Of a DNA stretch of 64,000 nt, positions 61,349-64,000 are shown one piece after another (position 1 is the first letter of the stretch; every line of letters begins with the position of its first letter). Source of the DNA: Flavobacterium sp. KACC 22761 (GTDB taxonomy: Bacteria; Bacteroidota; Bacteroidia; Flavobacteriales; Flavobacteriaceae). The notes under the pieces were generated by a model, which ran no database searches, was not told the DNA's origin, and saw nothing but the letters and a program-made list of their open reading frames with translations. The stretch covers positions 806,001 through 870,000 of the forward strand of contig NZ_CP139148.1 of the NCBI RefSeq assembly GCF_034058155.1, read 5' to 3'. The translations under genes and the position numbers were made by a program.

Positions 61349-62478
61349 ATTAATTTATTAAAAACAGAAGCTATACTTTGTATATAAGTATCTTTAGCAA
61401 AATAATCCATTGCTAATTTGTAACCCGCTTCTGAAGATTTTTTGTATACATCAGGATCATTTATCAAATTATTCACTTTAATTATTGCTTCGTTAAGAGT
61501 ATTATATAATGACAACTCATAATTGTCGTTTAGAATTTCAGAAGGTCCACCGCTATTTCTAGCTAATACTGGTATTTTATGACTCATTGCTTCAATTAAA
61601 GTTCTGCCAAATGCTTCGTCTTTAGAGCAACTCATTAATATATCTATTTCCTTATAAATTTCTGTATTTGGCACATATCCAAAAAAACTAATATAATCAG
61701 ACAAATTATTAGATTCAATAATTTCGTTCAATGTTAAATAATAATTCTGATTTGAAATCGTGCCGTATATATTTAATCGTAAGTTTTTATTTTCTTTAAA
61801 ACATTCCTTAAAAACCTGTAATGCAAAATCTTGATTTTTAGCAGTCATAATGATACCTACAATACCAATTGTAACTAAATCGCTTTTTTTTTCTTTGGCA
61901 TGATCAATATTGTATTCTAGTACGCCATTATAAATAACTTCTGAGTTAATCTTTTTTGAGCCAAGCCAGTGCTCTCTAAGCAAATGTGTGGTAAAAATTG
62001 AAACAGCACTATCCTTAATTTTATTTATAATCGCATATCTAGATGGAATATATGAAATATTAAAGTCCTTATCTCCGTATTCTCTAATATGCCATACATG
62101 GGGCTTTTTTATTTTTTTTGACAAGTGATAACCAAAAGATAAAACTGAAGTATTAGTATAAACTAAATCAGGAAGAAATCTTTGTGCAATCAAAAGCAAT
62201 TTTTTATCAAATTCCCTTTTACTTCTATAGTAGTTTATTGTTAACTTTAAATGATTTCGAAGTGAAGAGTAATTAAAATACCCGCATCTTGGCAGGTTTA
62301 ATATCTCATAATTTAATTGGATTCTATTTAATTCATCAACCATCATTCCATTGTCTGGAACAATTACTAAAAATTCATATCTTGCTTTTAGTCCTTCTAA
62401 AATAGTAATTAAAGAATGAGATGCTCCATTTAAATATTGCTCATGGGCTATTACTAATATTCTAGGATTATTGATCAT
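61345..62478 (-). CDS. Glycosyltransferase family 4
   Basis: This 377-residue GT-B enzyme opens NPRILVIAHEQYLNGASHSL and has a donor half with KSDLVTIGIVGIIMTAKNQD and the motif MSCSKDEAFGRTLIEAMSHK (about residues 285-304). The EAFGRTLIEAM element equals the EGxxxxxxE signature with a conservative variation. It overlaps the hexapeptide acetyltransferase gene by 4 nt. Confidence 0.92.
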   Translation of the reverse strand: MINNPRILVIAHEQYLNGASHSLITILEGLKARYEFLVIVPDNGMMVDELNRIQLNYEILNLPRCGYFNYSSLRNHLKLTINYYRSKREFDKKLLLIAQRFLPDLVYTNTSVLSFGYHLSKKIKKPHVWHIREYGDKDFNISYIPSRYAIINKIKDSAVSIFTTHLLREHWLGSKKINSEVIYNGVLEYNIDHAKEKKSDLVTIGIVGIIMTAKNQDFALQVFKECFKENKNLRLNIYGTISNQNYYLTLNEIIESNNLSDYISFFGYVPNTEIYKEIDILMSCSKDEAFGRTLIEAMSHKIPVLARNSGGPSEILNDNYELSLYNTLNEAIIKVNNLINDPDVYKKSSEAGYKLAMDYFAKDTYIQSIASVFNKLI

Positions 62479-63182
62479 TTCAAATTTTGCAATTTTTCCA
62501 TTGTTAAATCTCCATAAAACAAATCTTTGTTTTTTTTAATTTTTTCTATTTCCCAATCCCACCATTTAATTTCCAATAACTCTTTAATAATTTCATCAGA
62601 AAATCTATATTTCAAAACCTTAGCTGGTGTTCCGCCAACTATCGCATAGGGAGGTATGTTGCTTGTCACCACTGCGTTTGCGGCAACTACAGCTCCATCT
62701 CCAATTTTTACTCCGGTCAATATTGTTGAACCAGTTCCAATCCAAACGTCATTTCCTATTTCAATAGCTCCTTTAGAAACAGCATCTGAACCATATTTGT
62801 CATTAAAAACTCTATATTTAATAAAATAAGTTGTTACGCAATTAATATCGTGATTATGCTCCTGTATATTAGTACCTCTTGCAATAGAACAAAAATTTCC
62901 AATTTTAATTGGATATTCTAAAGAATAGAATTCTGTACTAGGACCATTAATTGTAGTATTTGTACCTATAGATATAGTACCATCAAAAAGCACTTTATTA
63001 AGCAAACTTCTTGCTCCAACATTTACTCTTCCTCTTAATTCTGAAAATTGGACTTTTGCATTTTCATCTATTAATTCCAGGCATTGAACTTTTGAATCAA
63101 TTACATTTTCAACTTTCCTTTTTGTTTGCCCGACAATTAAATTTTTCTTTAATTTTCTATATAAGCGCCTAACTAATTTCAT
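62475..63182 (-). CDS. CatB-type hexapeptide acetyltransferase
   Basis: This 235-residue protein has a left-handed beta-helix built of hexapeptide repeats (about residues 60-185), including the IKIGNFCSIARGTNIQEHNH catalytic His region, DAVSKGAIEIGNDVWIG, ILTGVKIGDGAVVAANAVVT and VGGTPAKVLKYRF. It is of the CatB/Vat/NodL-like type and O- or N-acetylates a sugar nucleotide or glycan. A basic N-terminal extension (LVRRLYRKLKKNLIVGQTKRK) of about 25 residues is unusual and might contact membrane. Confidence 0.9.
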   Translation of the reverse strand: MKLVRRLYRKLKKNLIVGQTKRKVENVIDSKVQCLELIDENAKVQFSELRGRVNVGARSLLNKVLFDGTISIGTNTTINGPSTEFYSLEYPIKIGNFCSIARGTNIQEHNHDINCVTTYFIKYRVFNDKYGSDAVSKGAIEIGNDVWIGTGSTILTGVKIGDGAVVAANAVVTSNIPPYAIVGGTPAKVLKYRFSDEIIKELLEIKWWDWEIEKIKKNKDLFYGDLTMEKLQNLK

Positions 63183-64000
63183 CTAAACAAAGTTTTCTTT
63201 AATCAATTGACAAATATCCTTTTTCTCTTCTTTTGAATTTGATTTGCACTTTATTTTTTGTTCAAATATAAAATCTAAATCATCTTGGTCATTTATAAAT
63301 AAATATTTTTTTGCTTTGATTTCATTTTCATAAGCCAAATAACCTTTCTCACCATAAATAATATTTGTCACGTCAAAATATTCCGCTTCGATTGCAGAAC
63401 CAGAAAAATTAGTTAAGTGATAATCAGCAAAACTAAAAAGCTCGTAAAGGGTTAATGAATTAGCCTTATCTATTTCTATTTGTTTGTTATATTTTAATTT
63501 AAGCATTTCGCATATTTTCTTATCTTGAGAATAACGAGGATGCAATCTTAAATACAATACTACATTAGCATGTTTTTCTAAACAATTAATTATATAATCA
63601 GGTAATCCTGTGCCTTGCAACGTAACAAGTACCTTAATATACGAGTCTGTCTTTATGGTTTTTATTTTTTTAGATGATTCTAAAGAAAGATTTCCTCCAA
63701 TTAAATACTCTATATTTTTTATGCTTTGAAATTGTTTTTCTAAATATTCAGCATCACTCTGTCTCCATGTCCAAATTTTTGAAGGGAAAAAATCTTTTCC
63801 ACTTTCACTCATTCCTTTCCAGCTGCTATATGCAAAATGATTTGAAGTCACTTGACTGTGCTGATACTCTATTGTCACAATATTTAACTGATTTGCTGCT
63901 CTAATAATGCTCATCATAGTATTGTTATAATAACAATATAGCAGAATATTCTTTACATTACTTTTTTTTAAGATATTAAAATATGCAAAGTACTCAGTTT
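63183..64000 (-). CDS. Divergent GT-B/capsule-type transferase, N-terminus beyond window
   Basis: The reading frame stays open to the right edge, so the visible ATG at 63917 is not necessarily the start. Upstream codons read NVKNILLYCYYNNT, in frame with MMSIIRAANQLNIVTIEYQH, so at least 272 residues are encoded. The C-terminal half has VVLYLRLHPRYSQDKK and YHLTNFSGSAIEAEYFDV, the HP and S-rich motifs shared by bacterial sialyltransferases and capsule/CDP-glycerol transferases. It is not a GT4. The gene lies directly upstream of the CatB-type gene with no spacer. Confidence 0.7.
   Translation of the reverse strand, partial: TEYFAYFNILKKSNVKNILLYCYYNNTMMSIIRAANQLNIVTIEYQHSQVTSNHFAYSSWKGMSESGKDFFPSKIWTWRQSDAEYLEKQFQSIKNIEYLIGGNLSLESSKKIKTIKTDSYIKVLVTLQGTGLPDYIINCLEKHANVVLYLRLHPRYSQDKKICEMLKLKYNKQIEIDKANSLTLYELFSFADYHLTNFSGSAIEAEYFDVTNIIYGEKGYLAYENEIKAKKYLFINDQDDLDFIFEQKIKCKSNSKEEKKDICQLIKENFV

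Overview
The window looks like a chromosomal segment of a Bacteroidota (Flavobacteriia) bacterium, most likely Flavobacterium or a close relative. The DNA is AT-rich, several genes carry Bacteroidota promoter elements (TTTG, then 17-22 nt, then TAnnTTTG), Shine-Dalgarno motifs are not conspicuous, and there are many short Cys-lipoproteins. Families typical of the phylum are present: an S9D-like peptidase, a PorV-like protein, an Lnb/DUF4105 protein, and DUF4369- and DUF5362-like proteins. The species is inferred from gene content only.

Layout. Positions 1-33,325 are mostly ordinary chromosome. In order they hold a KAS III-like enzyme cut by the left edge, an S9 peptidase and an intact IS3-family element with an A_AAA_AAG frameshift site, then an orphan ABC ATPase, an OmpA-type lipoprotein and htpG. 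Next come small lipoproteins, a pair of identical tRNA-Thr(TGT) genes each with its own promoter and terminator, and manA, bcp, queD, idi, msrB-msrA and a pepP-like peptidase. The block ends with a cupin, an oxidoreductase, a FAD dehydrogenase, recQ, the kdsD-tatC-AhpD-like-lptB run, a GH25 lysozyme, pssA, a PorV2-like protein and an Lnb-domain protein. Convergent gene ends are separated by hairpins or by dispersed repeat-like sequences.

From 33,330 to the right edge (over 30 kb) every gene lies on the minus strand and belongs to one surface-glycan locus. It runs in from beyond position 64,000 and ends with a polyprenyl-phosphate sugar transferase at 33,330. It holds about 15 recognisable glycosyltransferases plus four divergent ones, an O-antigen polymerase/ligase-type membrane protein, an MBOAT plus SGNH pair (O-acetylation), an Acyltransferase_3 protein, a CatB-type hexapeptide acetyltransferase and a non-hydrolysing UDP-GlcNAc 2-epimerase. 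It also holds a nonulosonic-acid module: a NeuB-like synthase without a SAF domain, next to a cytidylyltransferase fused to a KdsC-like HAD phosphatase. No flippase or ABC exporter for the glycan lies in the window. Many genes overlap by 4 nt or 1 nt, which indicates translational coupling.

The most interesting points are the nonulosonic-acid module with its probable phosphorylated-intermediate route and the divergent GT-B proteins that could transfer its product. Others are a RecQ without the four zinc-binding cysteines, an Lnb-domain protein beside a TTG-initiated PorV2-like gene, and an IS3 element that sits between a peptidase gene and what appears to be its native terminator.
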